A stretch of DNA of 64,000 nt from assembly GCF_003441595.1 (NCBI RefSeq), contig NZ_CP031848.1:992001-1056000 (forward strand), written 5' to 3'. Below are positions 43,128 through 52,318 of this stretch, one piece after another. The first letter of the stretch is position 1; each line of letters opens with the position of its first letter. Under the pieces are notes generated by a model. It was not told the DNA's origin, searched no databases, and saw only the letters and a program-made list of their open reading frames with translations. Source of the DNA: Marinobacter sp. Arc7-DN-1 (GTDB lineage: Bacteria > Pseudomonadota > Gammaproteobacteria > Pseudomonadales > Oleiphilaceae). A program made the position numbers and the translations under genes.

Positions 43128-44264
43128 CTAAACATCCCGCCGCAAATCCGAAGGAATCGGAAAATCAGGCATACCAGGCTTAGGCCCACGCCCCTTGCGG
43201 AACTGCCGCAACTGGAACACATAGGCAAGAACCTGTGCGATAGCCATATAAAGGCCATCGGGAATCTCCTCGCCAATCTCGGTGTTGTGGTAAACCGCCC
43301 GGGTCAGCGGGGGCGTGCGCAGGATTTCGACTGTGTTCTCGCGGGCGATTTCCATGATCTTGAAGGCAATCTCGTCGGCACCCTTGGCCACCACCATGGG
43401 CGCGGCCATGGCCTCCTGGTCGTATTTCAGGGCGACTGCGTAGTGGGTCGGGTTGGTGATCACCACGTCTGCCGTGGGCACGTCCTGCATCATCCGGCGC
43501 TGGGCCATCTCGCGCTGGAGCTGGCGAATCTTGCCCTTGACCTCCGGCTTGCCCTCGGTGTCCTTATACTCGTCCTTCACTTCCTGCTTGGTCATCCGGA
43601 GTTTTTTCTGGTGATCGAAGATCTGGAAAGGCACGTCAATCACCGCAATGATGATGGTGGCGCAGGACAACAGGAAGAAACTCCAGCCCAGGGTCCAGAG
43701 CACGTGCTCCATCGCCGGTACCACCGGCTCTTCGGCAATGCTGAGCAGATCCTCGGTGCGCAGGTTGAGGATCAGGATGGCTAAAGCCATGACCACGCCG
43801 ACTTTGGCAATGGCTTTGACCAGTTCAATCAGGGAGCGCATGGAGAACATGCGACCCAGGCCCTTGATGGGGTCCATGCGATTGAGTTTTGGCGCTACGG
43901 CTTTGCCGCTGATCAGCAAACCGCCGATGCCTATGGAGCCGAATACGGCGGCAATCAGGAGCATGACCAGGATGGGTGCGAGCGCCCAGGCGGCTTCCTT
44001 GACGGAAGCCAGCAGCTGGACGCTCATGTGCCGGGTGTCGAAAATGGCGGAGCGTTCAATAACGAAGCTGTCGTGCATGATGGCTTCCAGTGAGGCGCCG
44101 AGGCTGGTGCCGAACATGAGCAGGCCGCCGGCGCCGGCCAGGAGAACGGCCATGGTGGCCAGTTCCTTGGAGCGGGGGGTCTGGCCCTCCTCCTTGGCTT
44201 TTTCCAGCCTTCGGGGGGTGGCCTCTTCCGTTTTTTCCTGACTGTTGTCGTTTTCTTCGGCCAT
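43128..44264 (-). CDS. flhB: Flagellar export switch protein FlhB
   Basis: Export-gate protein that changes substrate class when its C-terminal domain self-cleaves. From ATG 44264 (MAEENDNSQEKTEEATPRRL) the protein is 378 residues with four membrane spans, the linker RMTKQEVKDEYKDTEGKPEV and the cleavage motif in VVITNPTHYAVALKYD. The end is rich in Arg/Pro. A longer frame from 44318 has an implausible N-terminus. Last gene of the fliLMNOPQR-flhB run. Confidence 0.96.
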   Translation of the reverse strand: MAEENDNSQEKTEEATPRRLEKAKEEGQTPRSKELATMAVLLAGAGGLLMFGTSLGASLEAIMHDSFVIERSAIFDTRHMSVQLLASVKEAAWALAPILVMLLIAAVFGSIGIGGLLISGKAVAPKLNRMDPIKGLGRMFSMRSLIELVKAIAKVGVVMALAILILNLRTEDLLSIAEEPVVPAMEHVLWTLGWSFFLLSCATIIIAVIDVPFQIFDHQKKLRMTKQEVKDEYKDTEGKPEVKGKIRQLQREMAQRRMMQDVPTADVVITNPTHYAVALKYDQEAMAAPMVVAKGADEIAFKIMEIARENTVEILRTPPLTRAVYHNTEIGEEIPDGLYMAIAQVLAYVFQLRQFRKGRGPKPGMPDFPIPSDLRRDV

Positions 44265-44329
44265 TCTCTGGATCCAACTTTCTGAGTTGCGGTCGGGGGT
44301 GATAAATTCCCGTAACAAGTTGAACTTGG

Positions 44330-45115
44330 TCAGGGCTGCCCTTGCAACCCCCGCATGAAGTCAAAGGTCTCCCTCGTGTACTGATCAAAGTGTGGCAGAA
44401 AATTGGCGTGCAGCACCCATATGGCAAACAACCCAAAAATCAGGCCAATCGGAAAACCGAGGGCGAAGATGTTCATCTGGGGCGCGGCACGGGTCATGAC
44501 GCCGAAGGAGATGTTGACAATGAGCACGGCGGTCACGGCTGGCAGCGCCAGGAGCAAGGCGGAGGCGAACATCCAGCTGATCCGGTGGGCAAGTTCCCAT
44601 ACGCCGGTCTGACCCAGGCCCTCCATGCCAACGGGCAGGGTCCGGAAGCTTTCGATGAAGACTTCGAAGGCCACCAGGTGTCCGTTCATGGCCAGGAACA
44701 GCAGGGTGATTGTGATGGTGTAGATCTGGGACAGTACCGGCACGTTGACGCCGTTGGCCGGGTCGACCATGGAGGCGAAGCCGAGGCCCATTTGCATGGC
44801 GATCATCTGGCCGGCAACGACAAAGAGCTGCCACAGGGCGGTCAGCGCGAAGCCCATGCCGACGCCAATCAGGATCTGTTGCAGGGTGATTACCACGGCG
44901 TCGGCACTGAGGGCTTCAACCCGGGGTGCGGCCGGGATCATGGGCACGATAAGCACGGTCATCAGCAGGGCGAGACCCAGGCGCACCCGGGCCGGCACCA
45001 GTTGGCTGCCGAAGATGGGAATGACCATAAGAAAGCTGGCCATGCGGAACAGGGGCCAGAGGTGTTGGCCTACCCACTGGCCTATGATGTCCGCGCTGAT
45101 GTCTGCCGGTATCAT
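44330..45115 (-). CDS. fliR: Flagellar export protein FliR
   Basis: Polytopic export-gate component of 261 residues. WPLFRMASFLMVIPIFGSQL, VPARVRLGLALLMTVLIVPM and GQMIAMQMGLGFASMVDPAN are the typical conserved segments. It closes with a short cytoplasmic tail. It lies 3 bases after fliQ. Confidence 0.96.
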   Translation of the reverse strand: MIPADISADIIGQWVGQHLWPLFRMASFLMVIPIFGSQLVPARVRLGLALLMTVLIVPMIPAAPRVEALSADAVVITLQQILIGVGMGFALTALWQLFVVAGQMIAMQMGLGFASMVDPANGVNVPVLSQIYTITITLLFLAMNGHLVAFEVFIESFRTLPVGMEGLGQTGVWELAHRISWMFASALLLALPAVTAVLIVNISFGVMTRAAPQMNIFALGFPIGLIFGLFAIWVLHANFLPHFDQYTRETFDFMRGLQGQP

Positions 45116-45118
45116 CCG

Positions 45119-45388
45119 TCAGCCGATCAGGTAAGGGATGCTGGAGATCAGGCGGTTGGCATGGTCCAGCAGTTGGGTCAGCATCCAGGGTCCCCAGACG
45201 ATGATAACGACAAGCGTGACCAGCAGGCGTGGCAGGAAGCTCAGGGTCTGCTCGTTTATCTGGGTCGCCGCCTGGAAGGTACTGACAACCAGACCGATAA
45301 TCAGACCCGGTCCGATGATTACGGACGCCAGCAGGACTATCAACCAGAGTGCTTCGCGCAGGATGTCGATAACCGTTTCCGGAGTCAT
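45119..45388 (-). CDS. fliQ: Flagellar export protein FliQ
   Basis: Two-span export-gate subunit, 89 residues, starting MTPETVIDILREALWLIVLL and carrying the conserved VVSTFQAATQINEQTLSFLP loop between hydrophobic helices. Size and sequence are standard for FliQ. 8 bases separate it from fliP. Confidence 0.96.
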   Translation of the reverse strand: MTPETVIDILREALWLIVLLASVIIGPGLIIGLVVSTFQAATQINEQTLSFLPRLLVTLVVIIVWGPWMLTQLLDHANRLISSIPYLIG

Positions 45389-45396
45389 AAGGCCTC

Positions 45397-46173
45397 CTAT
45401 ATTCCGTAACTGGCAGCCAGGGTGCCCATGACTAGGGCCCAGCCGTCCACCAGCACAAACAGCATGATCTTGAAAGGCAGGGAGATGATGATGGGCGACA
45501 GCATCAGCATACCCATCGCCATGAGAACACTGGCCACTACCATGTCGATAATCAGGAACGGGATGAACAGGATAAATCCGATCTGGAAGGCGGTCTTGAG
45601 CTCACTGGTGACAAACGCCGGCATCAGGATCCAGAAGGAAACGTCCTGCGGGGTGTCGTACTGCACGTCGGAAATTCGCATGAACAGGGCCAGATCGCTT
45701 TCCCGGGTCTGTTCCAGCATGAACTTTTTGAATGGCTGGCTGGCCTGCTCAACCGCCTCAAGAGACGTGACTTCTTCCTGCAGATAGGGCTGCAAACCTA
45801 CCCGGTTGGCCTCTTCCAGTACCGGTTTCATGATGAAGATACTGAGAAACAGGGCCAGCCCCAGCAAAATCTGGTTTGACGGTGTGGACTGCAGGCCGAT
45901 GGCCTGGCGGAGGATCGCAAACACCACGATGATACGGGTAAATGAGGTCATCATCATGAGCATCGCCGGCAGGAAGGTGAGCGCGGTCATCAGCGCCAGT
46001 ATCTGCAGGGTCACCGAATATTCCTGTACGCCCTCGCCTTCCCCCGGCGTGACCGTAAACGCGGGAATACCGGGAATACCGGTAGATTCCTGAGCCAGAG
46101 CCAGTGGCGCCCAGGCCAGGCCGGCGAGCACAACCAGGGTCGGAATCAGTCGCTTGAGAGTCGCGGCAAGCAT
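45397..46173 (-). CDS. fliP: Flagellar export protein FliP
   Basis: Export-gate core subunit of 258 residues with a cleavable signal peptide ([20 protein letters not shown]). Family segments are [40 protein letters not shown] and [20 protein letters not shown]. It follows fliO after 4 bases. Confidence 0.96.
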   Translation of the reverse strand: MLAATLKRLIPTLVVLAGLAWAPLALAQESTGIPGIPAFTVTPGEGEGVQEYSVTLQILALMTALTFLPAMLMMMTSFTRIIVVFAILRQAIGLQSTPSNQILLGLALFLSIFIMKPVLEEANRVGLQPYLQEEVTSLEAVEQASQPFKKFMLEQTRESDLALFMRISDVQYDTPQDVSFWILMPAFVTSELKTAFQIGFILFIPFLIIDMVVASVLMAMGMLMLSPIIISLPFKIMLFVLVDGWALVMGTLAASYGI

Positions 46174-46177
46174 GGGC

Positions 46178-46627
46178 CTAGTCGTTCCTCGTCGGGGCGG
46201 TCCAGGATTTGCCGATCATGGTTTGCAGACGGCGGGCAAAATCACCGGAATTGGCATTGCCGGCGTCGACGACAGGCTCGTCAAACACGTGCAGGGTTCT
46301 TATGGCCGAGGGCGTAATCCCCAACAGGATCTGCTGACTACCCACCTCAATCAGGGCGATGCGTTCCCGTGTTCCGATGGCCATGACCGAAACCACCTTG
46401 ATGGCGTTGTTGTTCATGCCGGTCATGCCGTTCATGCGGCGGATGATCCAGGCGCAGCCATAGATCACCGCAATCACGGCGACAAGGCCCAGACCAAGGC
46501 TGACAATGGTGCCAAGGGTATCCGGCGACCGGATCGGGGAAGCCGGAGCCGCAGTGCTGGCCGTTTCCTGAGCCAGGGCCGGAGTCACCAGCACCAACAA
46601 TGAGATGCCCGGGAACTTTGACCACAT
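46178..46627 (-). CDS. fliO: Flagellar export assembly protein FliO
   Basis: Single-span protein that helps FliP assemble into the export gate. Of 149 residues, a signal-like N-terminus and Ala/Pro/Thr-rich spacer precede the span ([20 protein letters not shown]). The cytoplasmic domain with [20 protein letters not shown] and [18 protein letters not shown] follows. It is 1 base from fliN. Confidence 0.92.
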   Translation of the reverse strand: MWSKFPGISLLVLVTPALAQETASTAAPASPIRSPDTLGTIVSLGLGLVAVIAVIYGCAWIIRRMNGMTGMNNNAIKVVSVMAIGTRERIALIEVGSQQILLGITPSAIRTLHVFDEPVVDAGNANSGDFARRLQTMIGKSWTAPTRND

Positions 46628-46628
46628 A

Positions 46629-47120
46629 TTATTTCTGCAACCGTTTGATTCGTTCGCCCGGGCTGATCACATCGGTCAGGCGAATGCCGAACTTTTCGTT
46701 CACCATAACAACCTCCCCGTGAGCAATCAGCGTACCGTTTACCAGGACATCCAGCGGTTCACCCGCCAGCCGGTCCAGCTCGATCACCGAGCCCTGGTTC
46801 AGCTGAAGCAGGTTGCGTATCGGAATCTGGGTGTTGCCTACTTCCATTGATATGGTGACCGGAATATCCAGGATAACGTCGATATCCGGTGACAGGCCAT
46901 TGCCCTGGGCGGGCTCGGTTCCCGTATCGAATTCCTCCATGGGGGCCGTCTGAACGCCATTGTCGGCCTCCCCGGATTCACCGGCCTCGGCCATGGCGGC
47001 AGACCACTCGTCCTCACGGCTGCCCTCATCGCCGGATTCTTCCATGGCTGCTTCCCACTCGGCAGCCAGCTTTTCGTCTTCGCTGAGTTCCTGCTCGTCG
47101 TTCTTGTTGTCGTCAGCCAT
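46629..47120 (-). CDS. fliN: Flagellar motor switch protein FliN
   Basis: C-ring protein of 163 residues. The C-terminal SpoA domain is standard (VILDIPVTISMEVGNTQIPI, IELDRLAGEPLDVLVNGTLI and AHGEVVMVNEKFGIRLTDVI). The acidic N-terminal extension holds two similar motifs, EWEAAMEESG (21-30) and EWSAAMAEAG (38-47). It overlaps the fliM stop by 8 bases. Confidence 0.96.
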   Translation of the reverse strand: MADDNKNDEQELSEDEKLAAEWEAAMEESGDEGSREDEWSAAMAEAGESGEADNGVQTAPMEEFDTGTEPAQGNGLSPDIDVILDIPVTISMEVGNTQIPIRNLLQLNQGSVIELDRLAGEPLDVLVNGTLIAHGEVVMVNEKFGIRLTDVISPGERIKRLQK

Positions 47121-48111
47121 TGCGTCCCACCTTCAGTTGTTTCTTTACTTTGGGCAGCGTTGCCCGTTCGTGAATTCTCAGTGCCAGTTTTCCGTCACGG
47201 GTCCCCATCGTGGCTTTGTAGATGGGAATGCCGTTAGCGGTAACGGTCAGGTGATCCGGCATCTCCACGGGGATGATGTCTCCGGCCTTCATTCTTGCGA
47301 TGTCCCGCAAGGAAATCCGCCGGCGACAGACCGTGGTGTTGATCGGCACGTTCACCTCCTTGATGTCTTCCTGCAGCGCGTTAACCCAACGCTCATCAAC
47401 ATCATCGATATCACTCTGTACCCCGGCGTCCAGTACGTCGCGGATAGGTTCTATCATGGAATAGGGCAAGGCGAAGTGGAGTTCTCCGCCGCCACCGTCC
47501 AGTTCGATATGGAAGGTGCTGACCACCACCACTTCGCTGGGGCTGACGATGTTGGCCATAGCCGGATTTACTTCCGAACTGAGGTACTCGAAATCGACCT
47601 TGAGCACCGCATGCCAGGCTTCTTTCATATCCTGAAATACCTGGTTCAGAACCATCTGGACGATGCGGGTCTCGGTCGGGGTGAATTCCCGGCCTTCGAT
47701 CTTGGCATGGCGCCCTTCCCCGCCGAAGAAATTGTCCACCAGCTTGAACACCAGCTTGGCGTCCAGCACGAACAGGGAGGTGCCCCGCAACGGGCGTACC
47801 TTGCACAGGTTAAGGCTGGTGGGCACATACAGCGTGTGAATGTACTCACCAAATTTCATGATCTTGACGCCGCCGGTGGAAACGTCGGCGTTGCGGCGCA
47901 TGAGGTTGAACAGACTGATTCGGGTATAGCGGGCAAACCGCTCATTGATCATTTCCAGGGTCGGCATGCGACCACGGACGATGCGGTCCTGGCTGGAGAG
48001 GTCGTAGGGCTTGATGCCGGAATCATCGGCCTCTTCGTAGGTATCTATGTCACCATCATCCACCCCGTGGAGGAGGGCATCGATTTCATCCTGTGACAAC
48101 AAGTCCTGCAT
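47113..48111 (-). CDS. fliM: Flagellar motor switch protein FliM
   Basis: C-ring protein that binds CheY-P and FliG. The 332 residues open with the CheY-docking peptide LLSQDEIDALLHGV, followed by the CheC-like middle domain (NFFGGEGRHAKIEGREFTPT, with GGxG-type loop) and a C-terminal SpoA domain that contacts FliN (IPIYKATMGTRDGKLALRI). Length and motifs are standard. Confidence 0.96.
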   Translation of the reverse strand: MQDLLSQDEIDALLHGVDDGDIDTYEEADDSGIKPYDLSSQDRIVRGRMPTLEMINERFARYTRISLFNLMRRNADVSTGGVKIMKFGEYIHTLYVPTSLNLCKVRPLRGTSLFVLDAKLVFKLVDNFFGGEGRHAKIEGREFTPTETRIVQMVLNQVFQDMKEAWHAVLKVDFEYLSSEVNPAMANIVSPSEVVVVSTFHIELDGGGGELHFALPYSMIEPIRDVLDAGVQSDIDDVDERWVNALQEDIKEVNVPINTTVCRRRISLRDIARMKAGDIIPVEMPDHLTVTANGIPIYKATMGTRDGKLALRIHERATLPKVKKQLKVGRNG

Positions 48112-48146
48112 ACTTAATCCTGCCCCTGATAGGCTTCGCCCATGCC

Positions 48147-48656
48147 CTATTGCACAACAAAATTTCTGAATAGCACCCGTTTGACCGCGGGCTCACCTTC
48201 CTGTTCCAGCACCTGGTTCACGGTCGTCAGCATTCGCTCGGCCAGGCCCCGGCGCCCCTCGGGTGTCTGCAACTCATTGAACTCACTGTTACCAAGAACC
48301 ATGACCAACTGGCTGCGAATCAGTGGCAAGTGCAGTTGCGCCGCTGCCAGAGCCTGCGGATCAGTCGCTTCCAGCGCCAGGTAGACCTGGGCATAACGCT
48401 GGCGCCCCTGGGCTTGCACCGTCGTAACCAGAGCCTTGTCAATCAGTACGTAGGTGCTGGGAACAAAGCTTTCTTCTGCTGCCTCGCCCGCTTCCCCATC
48501 GTCTTCGCCCATTCCTGGCAAACCACCACCGAGAAACCACAGGGTGCCCACAACAGACAGTACAATCGCCAGAATCACGACCACCACCAGCATGATGATC
48601 AGCTTCAGTTTGCCTTTTTTGGCGGGAGCCGTTTCAGACGCGTTATTTTCAGCCAT
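48147..48656 (-). CDS. fliL: Flagellar basal body-associated protein FliL
   Basis: Stator-associated single-span protein of 169 residues: short charged N-terminus (KKGKLK), membrane span LIIMLVVVVILAIVLSVVGT, then a periplasmic stomatin-like domain (YVLIDKALVTTVQAQGRQRY, AQVYLALEATDPQAL, LPLIRSQLVMVLGNSEFNEL). First gene after the sigma-54 promoter at 48719-48734, leading the fliLMNOPQR-flhB run. Confidence 0.95.
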   Translation of the reverse strand: MAENNASETAPAKKGKLKLIIMLVVVVILAIVLSVVGTLWFLGGGLPGMGEDDGEAGEAAEESFVPSTYVLIDKALVTTVQAQGRQRYAQVYLALEATDPQALAAAQLHLPLIRSQLVMVLGNSEFNELQTPEGRRGLAERMLTTVNQVLEQEGEPAVKRVLFRNFVVQ

Positions 48657-48718
48657 AGTGTTCGCTTTGCCAGAAATCCGTCAGAGGGAGCGTTTTTCCG
48701 TGACTTTTTCAGATTGGA

Positions 48719-48734
48719 TGCAAAGGATGGGCCA
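48719..48734 (-). promoter_or_regulatory. Sigma-54 promoter for fliL operon
   Basis: Minus-strand TGGCCCATCCTTTGCA with GG-N10-GC spacing, 63 bases before the fliL ATG and inside the 165-base fliK-fliL gap. Confidence 0.75.
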
Positions 48735-48821
48735 GAAACCCCAACCTTCCCGTTCAGGACAGCAGTTTAGCGTTGCCGGGAAGGATGGGCAAAAGAGATT
48801 GGAAGAGCATGTCGGGAGCCG

Positions 48822-50015
48822 TCAGGCGAAGATGTCCACTTCGCCTTTCCAGCTGAGATCAAGGTTAACCGAGTTCAGGCTGTCGTCATCCTGCCCGGTA
48901 TCGGCAAGTGGCGATGCCGTGGCTGTACCGGAGGCATGGCTGTCGCCGGCTCCCTGGTCACCGGTCTGCTGCCGGGGCGAATCAGAAACATCAAATCCTG
49001 CCAGCGACAGGCCCTGCTCTCCCAGCATGTCCCGCAACCGGTGGGAATGCAGTTCCAGCTGGTCCCGCACCACAGGGTTGGCAGAGTAAACGGTGATGTT
49101 CGCCTGTTCATTCTGAACCCGGACCTTAACCTCCATCGGCCCCATGTCGGGCGGAGTCAGGTGAATTTCCGCCACCGACATATTCCGGGCGGTCAGCCAA
49201 CTGAGCTTACCGACCAGTTTGTCACCCCACTCGGCGTGGCCAACCGGTACATCAATGGAGGTGGCGTAACTCCTCAGCGGGCCCGCCGTCTCGGCAGTCA
49301 GCTTTGCAGCGGCATTGGTGCCGCTTGCCCCTTGCTGCGACACCAGGTCAAGGGCCGACTGGAAACGACCGGAGGTAAGCACTGTGCCCGAATCCGCGTT
49401 CCGGCCAAGGTCCGTGAGCGCCGCAGCTTTCACGGCTTCCGTCACCGTTGCATCCGATGTGACACCGGCAGGGGTTTTGGCGTTCTGGCCAGGAACGTTC
49501 GACAGGAGCCCGTTGAACAGTCCATTGCCCGGGGTCAACTGACCGGCTACTCCGGCCGGCATCCCGGACCCGGTTTTGGGTGCGGCTGCAAACAGGCTGG
49601 CCTCGCCCGGGCTAGCGGATTGCGGACTTAGCCAGGCCTGCAATTCGGCAAAGGTAAGCGGGAGCACAGTAGCGTCCGGGTCTGTTCCATCCTCGGCGAC
49701 CTCAGTCTCAGCGGAGGTTGAGCTCGCCGCGTCAAAGGACCCGACGGCTTCTTCATCACCTTTCGTGACGGTGCCTGTGGCGCCGGAAGCCTCACTCTGG
49801 CCGGTGTCAGATTGGGCAGGCTGTTGCTCATCGGTGGAACTTGCCTTGTCGTTTCGCTCCGCCTTCTGGCGATCCATACGTTTTTGCTCCGCCTCTGAGA
49901 CCGACTCAAAATCGCGTTTTCTTTCAGCCGTATCGCCACTGCTGGCGGATCTGGAAGGGCCGGATTCCTTCTGAATCCCGGGCGCAGGAGTTTGGGGAAG
50001 AACCATTTGGGCCAT
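48822..50015 (-). CDS. fliK: Flagellar hook-length control protein FliK
   Basis: Secreted molecular ruler of 397 residues that triggers the FlhB substrate switch. The low-complexity N-terminal region (Gln/Ser/Ala/Glu-rich) is followed by the C-terminal Flg_hook domain (VAEIHLTPPDMGPMEVKVRV, QNEQANITVYSANPVVRDQL and LELHSHRLRDMLGEQGLSL). It sits between the HptB-like gene and fliL and has its own sigma-54 promoter. Confidence 0.93.
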   Translation of the reverse strand: MAQMVLPQTPAPGIQKESGPSRSASSGDTAERKRDFESVSEAEQKRMDRQKAERNDKASSTDEQQPAQSDTGQSEASGATGTVTKGDEEAVGSFDAASSTSAETEVAEDGTDPDATVLPLTFAELQAWLSPQSASPGEASLFAAAPKTGSGMPAGVAGQLTPGNGLFNGLLSNVPGQNAKTPAGVTSDATVTEAVKAAALTDLGRNADSGTVLTSGRFQSALDLVSQQGASGTNAAAKLTAETAGPLRSYATSIDVPVGHAEWGDKLVGKLSWLTARNMSVAEIHLTPPDMGPMEVKVRVQNEQANITVYSANPVVRDQLELHSHRLRDMLGEQGLSLAGFDVSDSPRQQTGDQGAGDSHASGTATASPLADTGQDDDSLNSVNLDLSWKGEVDIFA

Positions 50016-50108
50016 GGCAACCTCTTGCCGCTTTTGTCACGTTGGCGCCCTTACCTTGCCGGACTCTGGCCGATGCACGGGCGATTGTTCCACTATTGCA
50101 AAAGGCTA

Positions 50109-50124
50109 AGCAAATGCGGTGCCA
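50109..50124 (-). promoter_or_regulatory. Sigma-54 promoter for fliK
   Basis: Minus-strand TGGCACCGCATTTGCT, GG-N10-GC, almost full consensus (TGGCACg-N4-TTGCt), 94 bases before the fliK ATG. Confidence 0.82.
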
Positions 50125-50153
50125 GGCACTCTGGTTTGATAAAGCGGCGCCAA

Positions 50154-50501
50154 TTAACGCACCAGCAGACCCTCCAGCCTTTGGGTTACCTGATGAAATT
50201 CCGCCTCAATGGCATCCAGCAATGCCGGAGCCTCTTCCAGACGAGATTCTTTTCCGGCCATTTCGGCATTCAGGCTCAGTTCACCGAGCCGGGGAGCGCC
50301 GATATTGATACAGCTGCCCTTGAAACTATGGGCTGTTTTGATGAAGGCATCGCTGTCATTTGCCTCCAGCGCTTCCCGCAAACTCCGGATCCTGTCCCGG
50401 GAATCCGCAAGATAGGTCTGTATCAAAACGTCGAATTCGTCTTCCATGACGTCCTGAAGCTCAGCCAGCGCTTCCTCGTCAAGGTGTGGTTTATCACTCA
50501 T
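50154..50501 (-). CDS. hptB: Histidine phosphotransfer protein (HptB-like)
   Basis: Small Hpt protein of 115 residues relaying phosphate to a response regulator. The phosphosite H58 lies in FIKTAHSFKGSCINIGAPRL. The ATG at 50501 with an AGGGGG site upstream is preferred to an in-frame start at 50579. It lies directly after the HsbR-like response regulator-phosphatase and before fliK. In P. aeruginosa HptB, HsbR and HsbA form a motility/biofilm switch, so I transfer those names by gene order. Confidence 0.82.
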   Translation of the reverse strand: MSDKPHLDEEALAELQDVMEDEFDVLIQTYLADSRDRIRSLREALEANDSDAFIKTAHSFKGSCINIGAPRLGELSLNAEMAGKESRLEEAPALLDAIEAEFHQVTQRLEGLLVR

Positions 50502-50530
50502 GACCGACCCCCTGGTACGTTTGATGACAT

Positions 50531-52294
50531 TTAACGGGCCATATCGCCCTGGTTTGCCGCGGCGCCACTGAAGTGCCAATCATAGACAATTTCAACATGA
50601 TTACCCTGCTCATGAAACCTGACGGATTCAGAAAGGCGTTTCAACAGCAGCAGGCCCCGCCCGGCATATCGCTTACTACCTTCGGGGTAAGCGCTGGATG
50701 TGACACCCGGATGGCTTTGGAAATCAAACCCCCGTCCGCTGTCCTCACACACCACACGCAGCCGGCCGCCATCCGGTTTCAGGGAATGATGAAGGGTAAA
50801 GCGAATATAATGGCCCTCGACATTGCCCAGACGCCGCTTACGCTCCAGATAGTAACGGCCAAACCCTTCCGGGGAATGTTTCCACTCCGACGGCAGTTCC
50901 AGCACGCCGTGTTCGAGGGCATTGTTGTAGAGCTCCGCCAGCAGCGTATAGATCTCGCCGCTTCGCCGGCGAAGGCCCGGGACCTCCATGCAGATATGCA
51001 GAAGCAGCGGCAGCGGACTGAACTCCCCGAGGGTCTGCTCCCGGATCTCATAGCTGCAACGCCACTCCGCAGGGCCGGCAAGCGAGGAAGGCACCGTCCG
51101 GTCCGGCAAAGCGGAAAAACTTGCCTGGTCGCTCATTTCCAGACAACAGAGCGTCAGATCGTCGCCATCTTTGAGGTCCCCGGTAAACCGGTGTACCGCC
51201 GACATCATGGTATCAAACGGGTGCTCGCTGTTATCGGAATGTGCCAGGGCATCAGCCACACCCCGCTCGCCAAACACGTTTCCGGCGCTGTCCGCGGCTT
51301 CCAGAAACCCGTCGGTCATCATCATCAGACGGTCGCCGGGGCCGGTGCCAAGCCTTTCGAACTCCGCACTGAACTGGTCCGGCGCGAGGATACCGAGGGG
51401 CAGGTGCCGCGAAGGCAGCGCCTGCCGGTCATCCGAAGAGCGAATCAGCCAGCCGTCCGGCAAACCACCATTCCAGACCTGAACCTGATTGAGCTTGAAA
51501 TCCGCCTCAATCATGGCGCCGCAACAGAACATGTCGGTGGGAAGAATGCGCTTGAGTTTCTGGTTGATCTCCCGCAACACATCCTGGCCGTTAAAGCCTT
51601 TGCTGGCCATGCCGTAAAAGATTTCTGCAACCGGCATGGCGCCAATGGCTGCCGGCAATCCATGACCGGTAAAGTCACCCATGAAAATGAGCATGCCGCC
51701 GGCCGGTCTCGGAGACGCAAACAACACGTCGCCATTAAAAATGGATTGCGGCGACGCATGGTAGCGAATGTTGCTCGCGTCCAGGCAACCAGAGTGAGCA
51801 ACGTTGTCGAATACCCGCTTGGCAACTTCCTGCTCTTCGGTCAATTGCCGGTTCCGCTCCCGGATCAGATCCCGCTGGTCAGACAGGGCCTGGTGCATCA
51901 GCCGCATCCGGTTGAAGGCGTTGATCTTCGCTTCGATGATGATCCGGTTGTAGGGTTTTCCCAGAAAGTCATCGCCGCCGGCTTCCAGGCACCGGGCCAG
52001 CGCCCCGGCTTCGGACAGGGACGTCAGGAAAATCAGCGGAACCAGCCGTTCGCCGGCCAGGGATTTGATCTGCCGGGCAGCCTCCATACCATCCATCAGC
52101 GGCATCAAGGCATCCAGCAGAACGAGATCCGGCGCTTCCTGCCGGAACAGGGAGACGGCATCGAGGCCATTCGAGGCATCCAGGACTTCGTGGCCCAGGC
52201 GCTTTAAAAGGGTTTTAAGGATGAGGCGATCACTGTCCGAATCATCGGCAATAAGAATTCTGAGTGGTCGGTGTTCTGCAACGGCATCATCCAT
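50531..52294 (-). CDS. hsbR: Response regulator with PP2C phosphatase and anti-sigma kinase domain (HsbR-like)
   Basis: A 587-residue switch protein. Receiver domain at 10-130 with phospho-acceptor D61 (LVLLDALMPLMDG), a coiled linker (RNRQLTEEQEVAKRVF), a SpoIIE/PP2C phosphatase domain (FMGDFTGHGLPAAIGAMPVA, LMMMTDGFLEA, DGDDLTLCCLEM), and a C-terminal HATPase anti-sigma kinase part (LYNNALEHGVLELPSEWKHS, AGRGLLLLKRLSESV). It would phosphorylate or dephosphorylate the downstream-acting STAS protein HsbA, encoded 24 bases upstream. Confidence 0.88.
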   Translation of the reverse strand: MDDAVAEHRPLRILIADDSDSDRLILKTLLKRLGHEVLDASNGLDAVSLFRQEAPDLVLLDALMPLMDGMEAARQIKSLAGERLVPLIFLTSLSEAGALARCLEAGGDDFLGKPYNRIIIEAKINAFNRMRLMHQALSDQRDLIRERNRQLTEEQEVAKRVFDNVAHSGCLDASNIRYHASPQSIFNGDVLFASPRPAGGMLIFMGDFTGHGLPAAIGAMPVAEIFYGMASKGFNGQDVLREINQKLKRILPTDMFCCGAMIEADFKLNQVQVWNGGLPDGWLIRSSDDRQALPSRHLPLGILAPDQFSAEFERLGTGPGDRLMMMTDGFLEAADSAGNVFGERGVADALAHSDNSEHPFDTMMSAVHRFTGDLKDGDDLTLCCLEMSDQASFSALPDRTVPSSLAGPAEWRCSYEIREQTLGEFSPLPLLLHICMEVPGLRRRSGEIYTLLAELYNNALEHGVLELPSEWKHSPEGFGRYYLERKRRLGNVEGHYIRFTLHHSLKPDGGRLRVVCEDSGRGFDFQSHPGVTSSAYPEGSKRYAGRGLLLLKRLSESVRFHEQGNHVEIVYDWHFSGAAANQGDMAR

Positions 52295-52318
52295 GAGAGC
52301 TCCGGCAGTTCGTACGCA

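Noticed and set aside
46960-48096. 378-codon plus-strand open frame
   Set aside because: It is antisense to fliM/fliN, whose identities are certain; His/Gln/Val-rich composition is typical of a shadow frame.
50573-52207. 544-codon plus-strand open frame
   Set aside because: It is antisense to the HsbR-like gene, which has clear receiver, PP2C and HATPase motifs. Codon composition is the mirror of a GC-rich gene and no domain is visible.
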